From Tragulus kanchil (taxonomy: Eukaryota; Chordata; Mammalia; Artiodactyla; Tragulidae): a stretch of DNA of 64,000 bases. This document shows, piece after piece, positions 22,998 to 33,760 of the stretch. Both the position numbers and the translations under genes were made by a program. The first letter of the stretch is position 1; every line of letters begins with the position of its first letter. The notes beneath the pieces were generated by a model. It searched no databases. It was not told the DNA's origin and worked only from the letters and a program-made list of their open reading frames with translations. The DNA is taken from NCBI GenBank assembly GCA_022376925.1, contig JAIOJX010000032.1, positions 97,766,794-97,830,793 of the forward strand, read 5' to 3'.

Positions 22998-23148
22998 ATT
23001 TCTTTTTTTTTTCTTTTCCAGATTTGTTAAGATATTAACATATGTCATATGTAAGTTCAAGGTATACAATGTAATGATTTGATACACACATATATGGCAA
23101 AATGATTACCACCAACAAGGTTAGTTAATAACTGTATTCTTTCACATA
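22998..23148 (-). mobile_element. L1 3' UTR fragment, antisense
   Basis: Plus-strand text 'GATTTGTTAAGATATTAACA', 'AATGTAATGATTTGATACAC' and 'GCAAAATGATTACCACCAAC' matches the reversed 3' UTR of older mammalian L1 subfamilies. Confidence 0.6.
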
Positions 23149-23150
23149 TA

Positions 23151-23494
23151 AAATTACAGTATTGGGCTTCCCTGGTGGTCCAGTGGGTAAGGACACTGCC
23201 TTGTAGTGCAAGGGGCGCCGGTTTGATCCCTGGCCTGGGAAGATCCTATGTGCCGAGGAGCGGCTAGATCGATGTGTCCAATTACCGAGTCGGAGCTCTG
23301 GAGCGTATGCGCCCAGAGCCGGCGCTCTGAGACAACAGAGGTCACCGCAATGGAAGGCCCACACAGGCCAAAGAACAAAGATGGATGAAAATGGACAAAT
23401 GAAAGACCAATAGAAGTGGCCTGCCTGCTCCCCTCCCTCCCCATCCCACCCCCACCAAAATAAATAAATAAATAAATAAATAAATTACAGTATT
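23151..23494 (+). mobile_element. Long CHR-like SINE, copy 2, with perfect 13-bp TSD
   Basis: SINE body 23164-23481. The target-site duplication AAATTACAGTATT is exact at 23151-23163 and 23482-23494. A box TGGTCCAGTGGG and B box GGTTTGATCCC are present, followed by the family tail (GATGTGTCCAATTACCGAG, GCGTATGCGCCCAGAGCCGG, GACCAATAGAAGTGGCC), a C-rich stretch and an (AAAT)n end at about 23458-23482. The intact duplication shows L1-type insertion and a young age. Confidence 0.93.
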
Positions 23495-24156
23495 TCTTAA
23501 ATTCTAAGATGATTGATTTTAAGAAATGTTGTTGATTTAATAACTTTTAGGTTGAAGAAAAGGAAAAATGATTATGTAATATGCACATATCAATTGTAAG
23601 ATACATACTGATTTCAGAAAAAATGAAATTTGAAGGAAAAAGTACATCTTTGAATTTGAGACAATGTGGTCTTAAAATACGGCCTCTAGTCTCCAAAGTA
23701 AATAGCCCCACTGGCAAGATTTGACTACAATGATGAAAAAGAGAACAAAACAGCCCAAAGTCCAGACTTAAATATTGGGGGTCTCAGTCAGCCTCTCCTT
23801 TTCTGCAAAATACTTGGACATCTGCAAAAGGGAAGTCTACTTCACATTGTTTACAATTTACCACTGCAGGCCATGTGTTCAGGGATTCTCCATCAGGCTT
23901 AAGGAGTCCTAAAGATAGCCCCCCATTTGGTAGCCTGCAGGATCGCAAATGTACATTCAAGTCAACCCTGACTTCAACAGCATTTCCTGAGCATCTGTTC
24001 TGTGCCCACAGTTGAGCTGAGTGCTGGATGTGGAAGACCCAATACCTTGCTCATCCCTGCCTTTCCCACAGTCCCTGGCAGGCCACACAGCACACAGTAG
24101 GTGTGGCTGGTGTCTTGCTAAAGTGAGCTAAACTGATTCTACTGTCTGCATGAAGT

Positions 24157-24243
24157 TGTGCTGGTCATAAAATTTGTTGTTCATAAAATTCTCCATAAGA
24201 TGGTATGGAAAAATCCAAACAGACTCTTTGGCCAGCCCAACAG
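24157..24243. mobile_element. Mariner-derived MITE, palindromic
   Basis: Ends relate as decayed inverted repeats (GTGCTGGTCATAAAATTTG at the left, CTCTTTGGCCAGCCCAACAG at the right) around a 'CATAAGATGGTATGG' centre, as in short mariner MITEs of cetartiodactyl genomes. Duplicated at 25249-25335. An open frame running over it is fortuitous. Confidence 0.65.
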
Positions 24244-24724
24244 AACCAATCATTGGGCAGTGGTCTGCATTCCTATTTCTCAGAGTGTCTATAGTGAAGG
24301 ACTAGGTTTTTATTCTCAATCTTTTGTAAATTATAAAATCACATAATTAGATGCCACAGTGATGTCAAATTGCTATCACATTTCTCAACTTACTCTCAAT
24401 TTCTCTACTGATCTCGTTGAAGACCCATAACAGTTTTCAGATTGACTCCTGACTGACACCAGTGTACAGACCACACCTTGAGTAACTATATGATTCTAAA
24501 ACCCTCACTATATGGAAATCCCAGAATGACTTGGAAAAGTAATCAACTGGCAAGTTTTGGGAAACATTTAATAATGATGTTGAGGGTATCGTTTTTCCAT
24601 TGCTTCATCTGTGGAAGCCACAGATGATGACTAGGAACCCAGGATCATCACATCTTCTATGAAGGTGACTGCTGTTCAGTGGAGGAGATTAACCAGGATC
24701 TGCTCTCTTTCATCTCTTGACTGG
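24244..24724. other. Unique DNA, no gene seen
   Basis: Nothing recognised; repeated at 25336-25822. Confidence 0.45.
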
Positions 24725-25849
24725 GGAGGGTAGGTCTAGAAATATTTTGAAGACAATGTGGTCTTAAAATACGGCCTCTAGTCTCCAAAGTAAATAGCCC
24801 CACTGGCAAGATTTGACTACAATGATGAAAAAGAGAACAAAACAGCCCAAAGTCCAGACTTAAATATTGGGGGTCTCAGTCAGCCTCTCCTTTTCTGCAA
24901 AATACTTGGACATCTGCAAAAGGGAAGTCTACTTCACATTGTTTACAATTTACCACTGCAGGCCATGTGTTCAGGGATTCTCCATCAGGCTTAAGGAGTC
25001 CTAAAGATAGCCCCCCATTTGGTAGCCTGCAGGATCGCAAATGTACATTCAAGTCAACCCTGACTTCAACAGCATTTCCTGAGCATCTGTTCTGTGCCCA
25101 CAGTTGAGCTGAGTGCTGGATGTGGAAGACCCAATACCTTGCTCATCCCTGCCTTTCCCACAGTCCCTGGCAGGCCACACAGCACACAGTAGGTGTGGCT
25201 GGTGTCTTGCTAAAGTGAGCTAAACTGATTCTACTGTCTGCATGAAGTTGTGCTGGTCATAAAATTTGTTGTTCATAAAATTCTCCATAAGATGGTATGG
25301 AAAAATCCAAACAGACTCTTTGGCCAGCCCAACAGAACCAATCATTGGGCAGTGGTCTGCATTCCTATTTCTCAGAGTGTCTATAGTGAAGGACTAGGTT
25401 TTTATTCTCAATCTTTTGTAAATTATAAAATCACATAATTAGATGCCACAGTGATGTCAAATTGCTATCACATTTCTCAACTTACTCTCAATTTCTCTAC
25501 TGATCTCGTTGAAGACCCATAACAGTTTTCAGATTGACTCCTGACTGACACCAGTGTACAGACCACACCTTGAGTAACTATATGATTCTAAAACCCTCAC
25601 TATATGGAAATCCCAGAATGACTTGGAAAAGTAATCAACTGGCAAGTTTTGGGAAACATTTAATAATGATGTTGAGGGTATCGTTTTTCCATTGCTTCAT
25701 CTGTGGAAGCCACAGATGATGACTAGGAACCCAGGATCATCACATCTTCTATGAAGGTGACTGCTGTTCAGTGGAGGAGATTAACCAGGACACAGATCTG
25801 CTCTCTTTCATCTCTTGACTGGAGCAAAAGAAGGTATCATTGGCAATAG

Positions 25850-25945
25850 AAAACATAGGGCTCTGGAAGCCAGACAGCTCTGGATATAATGTCTGCATTA
25901 CTATTTACCAGCTACATGAAGTAGGGCAGGTGTGCCCTTCATGGA
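25850..25945 (+). mobile_element. MIR SINE fragment
   Basis: Short MIR trace: 'GGGCTCTGGAAGCCAGACAG' followed by 'ATTTACCAGCTACATGAAG'. Confidence 0.5.
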
Positions 25946-26590
25946 CATAGAAGCCTCACCTCTATGACATGGTGTTATTGCACTAGACATACAGTGGCTC
26001 GCTACGGTGTTGATATCCTAAAGAGAAGCAATTGAGTGATTTGGCACAGGTCTGAATGAGGAAGTACTGACAGACAGAAAATCTCTGATGAGATCCTCAG
26101 AGTAATAAAAGTTCTCAAAGACTGCATGATGAAGTACATCTGAAGGGGAAGAACTACTTGGCTTAGAGGAGAAATAATTCAGAGGACAACAGAGTTGCCT
26201 TTACTTCAGAAGAGCCAATCCCTTGGAATAAGCATAGGTAGATCTCTCCTGGGTAGCCTTGAAGCCTAGAACCACAGCCAGCAAGAATAATTAGAGAGAA
26301 GCAGATTTTTCTCAAAGGAAGAAGTTTCTGACAACCAGAGTCTTCCAAAGATAGAAGGGGCTGGGCTGAACTGGAGTGAGAGGCCACTCATGTGTGAAAC
26401 CTGGATCCACTTGTCAGGGAAGTTTTGTCCACTTTTCAGGGGGTGACCTTAGTGTTTTCAGACCAACAAGTAGTCTAGGTGGTCTCCAGGTGTCTTCTGG
26501 ATCTGTCACTACAACTCTAAACATCTAAGGAGCAACTTTCCCACTGTGAGAAGGGTCTTCTCAGCCTTCTGTCAGTTTGGACATAAAAGG
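25946..26590. other. Unique DNA, no gene seen
   Basis: No transposon or exon recognised before the nested insertion begins. Confidence 0.45.
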
Positions 26591-26845
26591 TAAAACAGCT
26601 GGAAAGGGGGCTTCCCTGGTGGTCCAGTGGGTAAAGAGTCTGCCTTGCAAGTGTAAGGGGCACTGGTTCGATCCCTCGCCAGGGAAAATTCCACATGCTG
26701 AGGAATGGCTGGGCTGGTATGTCCAATTACAAGCCAGCACTCTGGAGTGCATGTGCCCAGAGCCAGTGCTCTGCAACAAGAGAGGCCACTGTGATGGTAG
26801 ACCCACACATGCCAAAGAATAAGGATCGATGAAAAATAAATGATG

Positions 26846-27226
26846 CAAGACCCATATATATGCTGTTTACAAGAGACTCACTTCAGACCTAGAGACACTC
26901 ATAGACTAAAAGTGAAAAGTTGGAAAAAGATATTCCATGCAAATGGAAATCAAAAGAAAGCTGGAGTAGCAATCCTCGCATCAGACAAAATAGACTTTAA
27001 AGTAAAGAAGATTCTAAGAGACAAGGCAGGTCACTACATCATGATTAAGGGATCTATCCAAGAGCAAGACATAACAGTCATGAATATCTATGCACCCAAC
27101 ACAGGGGCACCTCAATACATAAGACAGGTACTTTCAGACATAAAAGAAGAAATCAACAATAATACAGTAATAGTAGGAGACTTTAACACTCCTCTCACAC
27201 CAATGGACAGATCATCCAAACAGAAA
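26846..27226 (+). pseudogene. L1 ORF2 endonuclease domain, partial
   Basis: Frame continuous with the L1 ORF2 endonuclease: CCLQETHF near the start, KKAGVAILASDK, NIYAPNTG and the catalytic-region motif GDFNTPL at about 27178-27198. In L1 biology this domain nicks target DNA to start reverse transcription. The N-terminal part of the protein is absent, and an antisense SINE interrupts the frame after DRSSKQK. The frame resumes at 27577 in a different register because of the insertion. Confidence 0.9.
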
Positions 27227-27576
27227 GTTTTTTTGTTTTTTAAAGATTTATTTATTTATTTTGGGCGGGGGTCGGGTTGGGGAGGGAGGGGAGCAGACAG
27301 GCCACTTCCATTGGTCTTTCATTTCTCTATTTTCATCCGTCCTTGCTCCTTGGCTCCTGTGGGCCTCCCATCGTGGTGGCGTCTGTTGTTGCAGAGCGCT
27401 GGCTCTGGGCGCATGTGCTCCAGAGCTCCAAAGCTCTGGCTCGATAATTGGACGCATAGGTCCAGCCGCTCCACGGCACGTGGGATCTTCCCAGGCCAGG
27501 GATCGAACAGGCACCCCTTGCACTGCAAGGCGGTGTCCTTACTCACTGGACCACCAGGGGAAGCCCCAAACAGAAA
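27216..27576 (-). mobile_element. Long CHR-like SINE, copy 4, antisense, inside L1 ORF2
   Basis: Reverse-oriented SINE, body about 27227-27565, between target-site duplications CCAAACAGAAA at 27216-27226 and 27566-27576. On the plus strand it begins with poly(T), passes ATTTATTTATTTTGGGCGGG (reversed tail), GGATCGAACAGGCACC (reversed B box, one change) and ends CCAGGGGAAGCC. Innermost and therefore youngest layer of the three-level nest. Confidence 0.93.
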
Positions 27577-29529
27577 ATTAATAAAGAAACACAAGCCTTA
27601 CATGCCACACTAGAAAAGATGGACCTCATCGATATCTTTAGGATGTTCCATCCAAAAGCAGAAGAATACACTTTCTTCTCAAGTGTTCATGGAACATTCT
27701 CCAGGATAGACCATATCTTGGGCCACAAATCAAAACTCAGTCAGTTCAAGAAAACCGAAATTATATCAACCATCTTCTCGGACCACAATGCAATGAGAAT
27801 AGAGATCAACTACTGGGGAAAAAAAAACCCTAAAAACACAAACACATGGAGATTAAACAATACATACCTAAAAAACCAACTGATCATTGAGGAAATCAAA
27901 GGAGAAATTAAACAATTCCTAGAAGAAAATGACAACAAACACATGACAGTGCATAACCTATGGGATATTGCAAAAGCAGTTCTAAGAGGGAAATTTATAG
28001 CAATACAATCCCACCTCAAGAAACTAGGAAAATATGAAACAGATGACCTAACCCTCCGCTTAAAACAATTGGAGAAAGAAGAACAAAAACACGCCAAAGC
28101 CAGCAGAAGAAGAGAAATCATAAGGATCAGAGCAGAAATAAATGAGAAAGAAACGAAAGAAACAATAGTAAAGATAAATAAAACAAAAAGCTGGTTCTTT
28201 GAAAAGGTAAACAAAATTGACAAGCCACTGGCCAGACTCATTAAGAAAAAGAGAGAGAAGAACCAGATCAACAAAATCAAAAACAAAAAAGGAGAGATTA
28301 CAACAGATCATGCAGAAATCCAGAGGATTCTAAGAGACTACTATGAACAGCTGTATGGCAACAAACTGGACAACCTGGAAGAAATGGACAGTTTCTTGGA
28401 GAGAATTAATCTCCCAAGACTGAGCCAGGAAGAAACAGAAACTTTGAACAACCCAATCACAAGCTCAGAAATTGAATCTGTGATTAAAAATCTACCCAAA
28501 AATAAAAGCCCAGAGCCAGATGGCTTCACAGCCGAATTCTACCAAACATTTAAAGAAGAGCTAATGCCTGTCCTTCTAAAACTCTTCCAAAAAATTGCAC
28601 AGGAAGGAAAACTTCCAAACACATTCTACGAGGCCACCATCACCCTGATACCCAAACCAGGCAAAGACAACACAAAAAAGGAAAACTATAGGCCAATTTC
28701 ACTGATGAACTTAGATGCCAAGATCCTCAACAAAATCCTAGCAAACAGAATTCAACGACACATCAAAAAACTCATACATCACGATCAAGTCGGGTTCATC
28801 CCAGGCATGCAAGGATTCTTCAACATCTGCAAATCAATCAATGTGATACACCATATCAACAAACTGAAAGACAAAAACCACACGATCATCTCAATAGATG
28901 CAGAAAAAGCCTTCGACAAAGTACAGCATCCATTTATGATAAAAACTCTTCAGAAAATGGGCATAGAAGGAACCTATCTCAACGTAATAAAAGCCATCTA
29001 TGAGAAGCCTACAGCAAACATTATCCTCAACGGTGAAAAACTGAAAGCATTCCCTCTAAGATCAGGAACAAGACAGGGGTGTCCACTTTCACCACTACTA
29101 TTCAACATAGTCCTGGAAGTCCTAGCAACAGCAATAAGAGAAGAGAAAGAAATAAAAGGAATCCAGATCGGAAAGGAAGAAGTCAAGCTCTCTCTTTTTG
29201 CAGACGACATGATATTATACATAGAAAATCCCAAAGACACGGTTACAAAACTACTAGAGCTAGTCAAGGAATTCAGCAAAGTCGCAGGATACAAAGTCAA
29301 CACACAGAAATCACTGGCATTCCTATACACAAACAATGAAAAATCAGAAAACGAAACCAAAGAGGCAGTCCCTTTCACCACTGCAACCAAAAGAATCAAA
29401 TATCTAGGAATAAACCTACCCAAAGAAACAAAAGAATTGTACACAGAAAATTACAAGACACTCATGAGAGACATTAAAGAAGACTTAAACAGATGGAGAG
29501 CTATTCCATGTTCCTGGGTCGGAAGAAAT
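27577..29529 (+). pseudogene. L1 ORF2 end of endonuclease and reverse transcriptase
   Basis: Open over about 650 codons. It has the rest of the endonuclease (SRIDHILG, then SDHNAM, the conserved SDH), a basic linker, and the reverse transcriptase with [34 protein letters not shown] and the catalytic FADD at 29197-29208 (the first residue is F in L1, Y in many other reverse transcriptases). A 1-base insertion in the A-run at about 29524-29527 shifts the frame. Otherwise remarkably intact, so a young copy. Confidence 0.92.
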
Positions 29530-30922
29530 CAATATTGTGAAAATGACCATACTATCAAATATCATCTACAGATTCAATGCAATACCTATCCAACTACCAT
29601 TGACATTTTTCACAGAACTAGACCAAACAATAACACAGTTCATATGGAAACACAAAAGACCTCGAATAGCCAAAGCAATCCTGAGGAAGAAAAACTGAGT
29701 TGGAGGGATTAGCCTCCCTAACTTCAGACTCTACTACAAAGCAACAGTCATCGAGACAGTATGGTACTGGCACAAAAACAGAACTATAGATCAATGGAAC
29801 AAGATAGAGAACCCAGAGATAAACCCACGCACCTATGGGTACCTTATTTTTGACAAAGGAGGAGAAACTATAAAATGGGACAAAGACAGCCTCTTTAACA
29901 AATGGTTCTGGGAAAATTGGACAGCTACACGCAAAAAAATGAAGTTGGAACATTCCCTGACACCATGCACAAAGATCAACTCAAAATGGATTAAAGACCT
30001 AAATTTAAGACCAAAAACCCTGAAACTCTTAGAGGAGAATATAGGCAAAACCCTCAAGGACATCAATCAAAGCAAGATCTTCTCTGACCCACCTACTAGA
30101 ATAGTGGAACTGAAAAGAAAAGTGAGCACGTGGGACCTAATAAAACTTAAAAGCTTTTGTACAGCAAAAGAAATTACAAAAAAGCTCAACAGACACCCCA
30201 CAGAGTGGGAGAAAATCATAGCAAATAAAACAACAGACAAAGAATTCATCTCCAAAATCTACAAGCAACTCAGACAACTCAGCACTGGAAAAATAAACAA
30301 CCCAATCAAAAAATGGGAAAAGGACCTAAACAGACACCTCTCTGAAGAGGACATACAGATGGCCCAAAAGCACATGAAACGATGCTCAACCTTGCTTATC
30401 ATTAGAGAAATGCAAATTAAAATCACAATGAGATACCACCTCACACCCATCAGAATGGCCATCATCAACAAATTGACAGACAATAAATGCTGGAGAGGGT
30501 GCGGAGAAAAGGGAACCCTCTTGCATTGCTGGTGGGAATGTCAATTGATACAGCCTCTATGGAAGACAGTATGGAGATTCCTTAAAAAACTAAAAATAGA
30601 AGCACCCTATGACCCAGCAATCCCACTATTAGGCCTATATCCTGATGAAATCAAAAATGAAAGAGGCACCTGTACCCCAATGTTCATTGCAGCTCTCTAT
30701 ACAATAGCCAGAACTTGGAAGCAACCTAGATGTCCATTGACAAATGAATGGATACAGAAGCTCTGGTACATATATACAATGGAATACTTCTCAGCTGTTA
30801 AAAGAAATGCAGAAGACTCAGTCCTAATGAAGTGGCTGGCTGTAGAACCTATCATCAAAAGTGAAGTAAGTCAAAAAGAGAAAGACAAATACAGTATACT
30901 AACACACATATATGGAATCTAG
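29530..30922 (+). pseudogene. L1 ORF2 C-terminal region with a premature stop
   Basis: Continues ORF2 in the +1 frame after the insertion. A TGA at 29696-29698 stands where related L1s have tryptophan (TGG), then the frame is open to a natural TAG at 30920-30922. The C-terminal cysteine knuckle is intact ([18 protein letters not shown], pattern C-X3-C-X7-H-X4-C, from 30488). Two lesions only, a frameshift and a nonsense change, disable this region. Confidence 0.9.
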
Positions 30923-32173
30923 TAGGACGGTCTTGATAACATATGCAGTGAACTCATGGAAAAACAGACAGAGCATAGACATAGGGACATTGTGGGGAAG
31001 AAATAGGGAGGAAGGCATGGAGACAGTAACATGGACCATGTGTGGAAAAGATAGCTAGATGAGTACCTACAAAGACCCTTTAAAACGGGACAAACCTCCT
31101 ATGCACAAAGATCAACTCAAAATGGATTAAAGACCTAAATTTAAGACCAAAAACCCTGAAACTCTTAGAGGAGAATATAGGCAAAACCCTCAAGGACATC
31201 AATCAAAGCAAGATCTTCTCTGACCCACCTACTAGAATAGTGGAACTGAAAAGAAAAGTGAGCACGTGGGACCTAATAAAACTTAAAAGCTTTTGTACAG
31301 CAAAAGAAATTACAAAAAAGCTCAACAGACACCCCACAGAGTGGGAGAAAATCATAGCAAATAAAACAACAGACAAAGAATTCATCTCCAAAATCTACAA
31401 GCAACTCAGACAACTCAGCACTGGAAAAATAAACAACCCAATCAAAAAATGGGAAAAGGACCTAAACAGACACCTCTCTGAAGAGGACATACAGATGGCC
31501 CAAAAGCACATGAAACGATGCTCAACCTTGCTTATCATTAGAGAAATGCAAATTAAAATCACAATGAGATACCACCTCACACCCATCAGAATGGCCATCA
31601 TCAACAAATTGACAGACAATAAATGCTGGAGAGGGTGCGGAGAAAAGGGAACCCTCTTGCATTGCTGGTGGGAATGTCAATTGATACAGCCTCTATGGAA
31701 GACAGTATGGAGATTCCTTAAAAAACTAAAAATAGAAGCACCCTATGACCCAGCAATCCCACTATTAGGCCTATATCCTGATGAAATCAAAAATGAAAGA
31801 GGCACCTGTACCCCAATGTTCATTGCAGCTCTCTATACAATAGCCAGAACTTGGAAGCAACCTAGATGTCCATTGACAAATGAATGGATACAGAAGCTCT
31901 GGTACATATATACAATGGAATACTTCTCAGCTGTTAAAAGAAATGCAGAAGACTCAGTCCTAATGAAGTGGCTGGCTGTAGAACCTATCATCAAAAGTGA
32001 AGTAAGTCAAAAAGAGAAAGACAAATACAGTATACTAACACACATATATGGAATCTAGTAGGACGGTCTTGATAACATATGCAGTGAACTCATGGAAAAA
32101 CAGACAGAGCATAGACATAGGGACATTGTGGGGAAGAAATAGGGAGGGGAAGGCATGGAGACAGTAACATGGA
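29965..32173. repeat. Tandem duplication 8 (about 1.07 kb x 2) inside the L1
   Basis: 29965-31035 recurs as 31101-32173, offset 1136 rising to 1138. The left copy continues at 31036-31100 as a shrunken version of the right copy's following text: it still has CATGTGTGGAAAAGATAGCT and GAGTACCTACA, but the bases between are missing. The left copy therefore looks like a low-quality sequence end with deletions. Confidence 0.95.
31101..32058 (+). pseudogene. Duplicated copy of the L1 ORF2 C-terminus
   Basis: Second copy of the last part of ORF2, starting at the residue run [12 protein letters not shown] and ending at the same stop (32056-32058). It is part of tandem duplication 8 and not an independent insertion: there is no target-site duplication at its left edge. 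Confidence 0.93.
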
Positions 32174-32246
32174 AACCTATACTGTCATGTGTGGAAAAGA
32201 TAGCTATGGTCATTGTGCTAAGGGAATAGGAGTACCTACAGTCACT

Positions 32247-32296
32247 TGGGGCGATGGTCTGGAGGGGTGGGAGGGGGGGAACTGGGTGGGGGGAGG
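32247..32296 (+). other. G-run cluster in L1 3' UTR, G-quadruplex candidate
   Basis: Runs of 3-7 G separated by 1-4 bases (GGAGGGGTGGGAGGGGGGG, then GGGTGGGGGGAGG). G-rich quadruplex-prone 3' UTRs are a known feature of mammalian L1s. Present only in the right copy of duplication 8, because the left copy ends before it. Confidence 0.75.
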
Positions 32297-32544
32297 ATCC
32301 AGGGATATGCATATGAATGATCTGGGAACATACATGTTGGTGAACAACAAAACTCTGTAAAATCTTTAAAATAAAGAATAAAAAAAAAATTCAAAAAAAA
32401 AAATAAAATAAATGATGACTTAAAGGCAAAAAAAAAAAAAAAAAAGATTAAAAAAAACCAGCTGGAAAGATGTCAATCAGTCCAGTAGAACTACTAAAAA
32501 TGGCAGTGTGTTCTGAAAAGAGGTCCTACTATCCTTTTTATTTG

Positions 32545-32712
32545 TCTGTCCCTGTATAGACATTGCCTTGCCCACAATTCTGGGAGGTAAAAATCATTAT
32601 TATGCCTAATTTGCAAAGATGAAGCAAAGACTCAGAGAGAAGCTTTCCATTTAGAAAAGAACTCACAGTCTGTAAGTTAGAGATCAGGAGCTCAAATTCA
32701 ATCCACTGATTA
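32545..32712 (-). mobile_element. MIR SINE fragment, antisense
   Basis: Reverse MIR features: 'ATCATTATTATGCCTAATTT', 'GATGAAGCAAAGACTCAGAG' and 'GGAGCTCAAATTCAATCCAC'. Confidence 0.65.
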
Positions 32713-32787
32713 CCAGTTCCCAGCTTTTTTCACTGCCAATTCCTCTCATCTTTTCTGAGACTTGGTGTTTATCCTAGGTAACCATTC

Positions 32788-33003
32788 CTATTATTTTGTT
32801 CTTTAGTTCTTAAGTTGTGCCTGACTCTTTTGTGGTTCTAGAGACTGTAGCCTGCTGAGCTCTTCTGCCCATGGAATTTCCCAGGCAAGAATACTGAAAT
32901 GGGTTGCCATTTCCTCCTACAGGAGACCTTTCTGATCCAGGAAGCAAACCCTCACCTCCTGTACTGCAGGTGGCTTCTTCACCTCTGAACCACTGGGGAT
33001 GCA
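32788..33003 (-). mobile_element. Bov-tA SINE, antisense
   Basis: Plus-strand text is reversed Bov-tA: 'CTGCCCATGGAATTTCCCAG', 'GGCAAGAATACTGAAATGGG', 'TTGCCATTTCCTCCTACAGG' and the reversed head 'CTTCACCTCTGAACCACTGG'. Confidence 0.88.
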
Positions 33004-33087
33004 CAATCCTTCCTACCCCAGCACTTAGACTGCTTGGGAATGTCAGATGAGAAAAGACACCTGAAAATGCTTTGAGCAGCTGAAATG

Positions 33088-33136
33088 TTTTCCTTCCTTC
33101 CTTCTTCCTTCCTTCTCTTGCTTTCTTTTCTTCCTT
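33088..33136. repeat. Pyrimidine-rich (CTTC)n-like tract
   Basis: Imperfect TTCC repeats with CTTCTTCC and TTGC interruptions. Asymmetric pyrimidine strand. Confidence 0.85.
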
Positions 33137-33180
33137 CAATGTTTACTGAACAGATTTAATGTTCCACGCACTAAGATAAT

Positions 33181-33760
33181 GAGCTGGAATACAAAACATG
33201 CATGATACACAGTCTTTGCCTTCAAGGAGCTGCCAGTCTGGTTGGAGGCTACAGATAGGTTTAAGAACAATCTGCAAGTGTATCAATAGTGCCCCAAAAA
33301 AAGGTGTAATGAAGACATCTTAGAGGCAGGTGTGATTAATTCAGGAAGGGGAGTGGGACAATTCAAGAAGTCTTCCTGGAGGAGGTGACATCTGAACTAG
33401 GTTTGGAAGACACTTGGAGTCTCCCAGGGAGGTGTTGGAAAGTTTAGGCAGGGAGAAGAGGGTATTCCAGAGAAGGAAGGGAACATTTACTAAGGCATGG
33501 AGATGTGGGATCACATGGTATATTCAGGGGCCTGGAAGTAGTTCAGTAGAGCTGTGGTACTCAGTAAGAACCAGAGGTGGTAAAAGATAGGACTGGGGCA
33601 GTCAGAATGAATCAAGGAAGATTCAATGACAATTTAAGGAACTTTGGAGAGTTTTGAAAGTGGTTCAGTTCCTAGCAGGGGTAGGGGTGTGAAGGGAGGC
33701 AGAGAGGGTTTGAAGGACAGAATGGTTTCATGGTACAGCGCAAGACCAGTGGTCTCAGAG
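33181..33760 (-). mobile_element. L2-like LINE remnant, antisense
   Basis: Plus-strand text resembles a reversed L2: 'CTTTGCCTTCAAGGAGCTGC', 'CCTGGAGGAGGTGACATCTG', 'GGGTATTCCAGAGAAGGAAG', 'CATTTACTAAGGCATGGAG'. Decayed; repeated at 34274-34853. The assignment to L2 rests on my memory of the pattern. Confidence 0.55.

Larger units (their letters stand above)
23659..25822. repeat. Tandem duplication 7 (about 1.07 kb x 2)
   Basis: 23659-24724 recurs as 24751-25822, offset 1092 for most of its length. I see no substitutions in the body, only a 5-base indel (GGATCTGC versus GGACACAGATCTGC near the end). 26 bases between the copies (24725-24750) match neither flank that I can see. Confidence 0.95.
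26833..32417 (+). mobile_element. L1 retrotransposon, 5' truncated within ORF2, inserted in a SINE tail
   Basis: The L1 body is 26846-32404, flanked by an exact 13-bp target-site duplication (AAAATAAATGATG at 26833-26845 and 32405-32417). The 5' UTR, ORF1 and the first part of ORF2 are missing. The endonuclease domain begins almost at once. A second SINE interrupts the endonuclease region, and the 3' 1.1 kb is present twice because of tandem duplication 8. The 3' UTR holds a G-run cluster and the end has AATAAAG followed by poly(A). Without the SINE and the duplication, the element would be roughly 4.1 kb. Confidence 0.92.
26596..32469 (+). mobile_element. Long CHR-like SINE, copy 3, split by an L1 insertion
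   Basis: The SINE starts at 26607 (GGGGCTTCCCTGG), has B box GGTTCGATCCC, and runs through the family tail to 26845. It then resumes after the L1 from 32405 to its A-rich end at about 32458. The outer target-site duplication CAGCTGGAAAG is exact at 26596-26606 and 32459-32469, nearly 6 kb apart, which proves that the L1 lies inside the SINE. The body is more diverged than copies 5 and 6, consistent with being older than the L1. Confidence 0.85.

Noticed and set aside
23164..23260. Functional tRNA genes at the heads of the SINEs
   Set aside because: A and B boxes are present, but the cloverleaf is degenerate, and long tails, poly(A) and target-site duplications identify SINEs.
26833..32417. 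Endogenous retrovirus instead of LINE
   Set aside because: No LTRs, gag, protease or envelope. FADD-type RT, an AP-type endonuclease and poly(A) with target-site duplication identify L1.
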